Source: an uncultured Maribacter sp. (GTDB lineage: Bacteria; Bacteroidota; Bacteroidia; Flavobacteriales; Flavobacteriaceae). Taken from it: a stretch of 64,000 nucleotides of DNA. A program made the position numbers and the translations under genes. The notes beneath the pieces were generated by a model. That model ran no database searches and was not told the origin of the DNA. It saw only the letters and a program-made list of their open reading frames with translations. The DNA is taken from positions 248,001-312,000 of the forward strand of contig NZ_CANMTX010000001.1 in NCBI RefSeq assembly GCF_947500985.1. The letters are read 5' to 3'. This document shows positions 63,451 to 64,000 of this stretch, in pieces. The first letter of the stretch is position 1. Every line of letters starts with the position of its first letter.

Positions 63451-64000
63451 TTGAACCATCTTATAAAAGACATTGTTCTTAATTATTCTTATATAGCGCT
63501 ATATGGTCTTACATTCGGTTATTTTATAACCTTATACTTTGGAGTAGGCACTCTATTTTTATATAGTTGCAAGCTATTAGAGCGTAAGAAAATGCTAAAT
63601 AAGGTTATAGCTATCGAAGTTTCTAAAAAGCAGATAGCCTTTGAAATAAAACACTCCATAAAATCAATACTAATTTTTGGATTTTCAATTATCCCTATCA
63701 TTTTTTTAATTCGAAAAGGGGTCATTGAACTATTGTCCAATACATGGTCAAATGTATTGATAGGATTGGTAATTCTTACCATTTGTAACGAGGTCCACTT
63801 TTATATCGTACACCGATTGATGCATCAAAAATTTATGATGAGACATGTGCATAAAATACATCACAAGTCTACCGTGCCTAATGTATATTCTGTATTTAGT
63901 TTTCACTGGGTAGAAGCTCTTCTTCTTAGTACTGTTCCGTTAATAATTGCTCCATCTGTACCATTTTCTATTGTAGCTATATTTTTGTATCCATTGGTAA
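63451..64000 (+). CDS. Fatty acid hydroxylase/sterol desaturase family protein (3' end outside window)
   Basis: Open frame from TTG 63451 (MNHLIKDIVLNYSYIALYG) to the window edge, 183 residues so far. Membrane helices near 13-32, 70-90 and 100-118 are followed by the di-iron histidine boxes HRLMH (about 123-127) and HVHKIHH (about 133-139); a third box is expected beyond the edge. The family hydroxylates or desaturates membrane lipids, for example carotenoids or sterol-like substrates. No ATG lies in frame between the upstream stop (63427) and this region, so TTG is the likely start. Confidence 0.8.
   Translation, partial: MNHLIKDIVLNYSYIALYGLTFGYFITLYFGVGTLFLYSCKLLERKKMLNKVIAIEVSKKQIAFEIKHSIKSILIFGFSIIPIIFLIRKGVIELLSNTWSNVLIGLVILTICNEVHFYIVHRLMHQKFMMRHVHKIHHKSTVPNVYSVFSFHWVEALLLSTVPLIIAPSVPFSIVAIFLYPLV

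Overview
The window looks like chromosome from a member of the Bacteroidetes, most likely a marine-type Flavobacteriaceae. The DNA is AT-rich. Promoter-like TAnnTTTG boxes lie upstream of several genes, and typical Shine-Dalgarno sites are rare. Many lipoproteins carry an acidic S-(D/E) tract just after the lipobox cysteine. The families seen (LytTR two-component pairs, DUF4494, DUF6090, DUF2490, YHYH proteins, a MacAB-TolC set with a split MacB) are common in that group. The genus cannot be fixed from the sequence alone. No rRNA, tRNA, CRISPR array, insertion sequence or prophage was seen.

Layout. 0-15 kb is mixed metabolism: a truncated EamA transporter, a pseudouridine synthase, an SF2 helicase, a cupredoxin-like protein, an AhpD-like protein, an AraC regulator, a TonB-dependent receptor, an old yellow enzyme, a PQQ-type sugar dehydrogenase, a sugar isomerase with a D-amino-acid aminotransferase, and a cold-shock protein. 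14.9-28.2 kb begins with an XRE regulator transcribed away from a plus-strand run: CesT/YbjN-like protein, PspA, YqiJ-like membrane protein, YqiK-like flotillin, a 1629-residue AAA+ ATPase, a J-domain/KTSC protein, a DbpA-like helicase and an unusual SDR. The first five read as one envelope-stress or membrane-remodelling module with its own promoter and candidate operator. 28.3-35.2 kb holds two MORN-type envelope proteins around a DUF2490 protein, and a large BNR/VPS10 propeller protein.

35.3-56.5 kb is the most unusual part. A tolC-macA-macB(ATPase)-macB(permease)-histidine kinase operon leads into four YHYH-domain proteins spread over three operons. With them are a second LytS/LytTR pair, an EF-hand protein, a DUF6090 protein, two related small proteins predicted to expose an N-terminal histidine after signal cleavage, a Cthe_2159-like beta-helix lipoprotein and a Sco1-type copper chaperone. 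I infer, without proof, a surface or periplasmic metal (copper?) handling system under two-component control.

56.5-61 kb is a decaying stretch: an MDR reductase with an in-frame stop near its start, a hybrid remnant of an SDR and an aldehyde dehydrogenase, and an AlkB gene broken by a one-base frameshift, with intact DJ-1/PfpI, AraC and ABM genes among them. The window ends with an NfsB-type nitroreductase, a phytase-like lipoprotein and a truncated fatty-acid-hydroxylase/sterol-desaturase gene.
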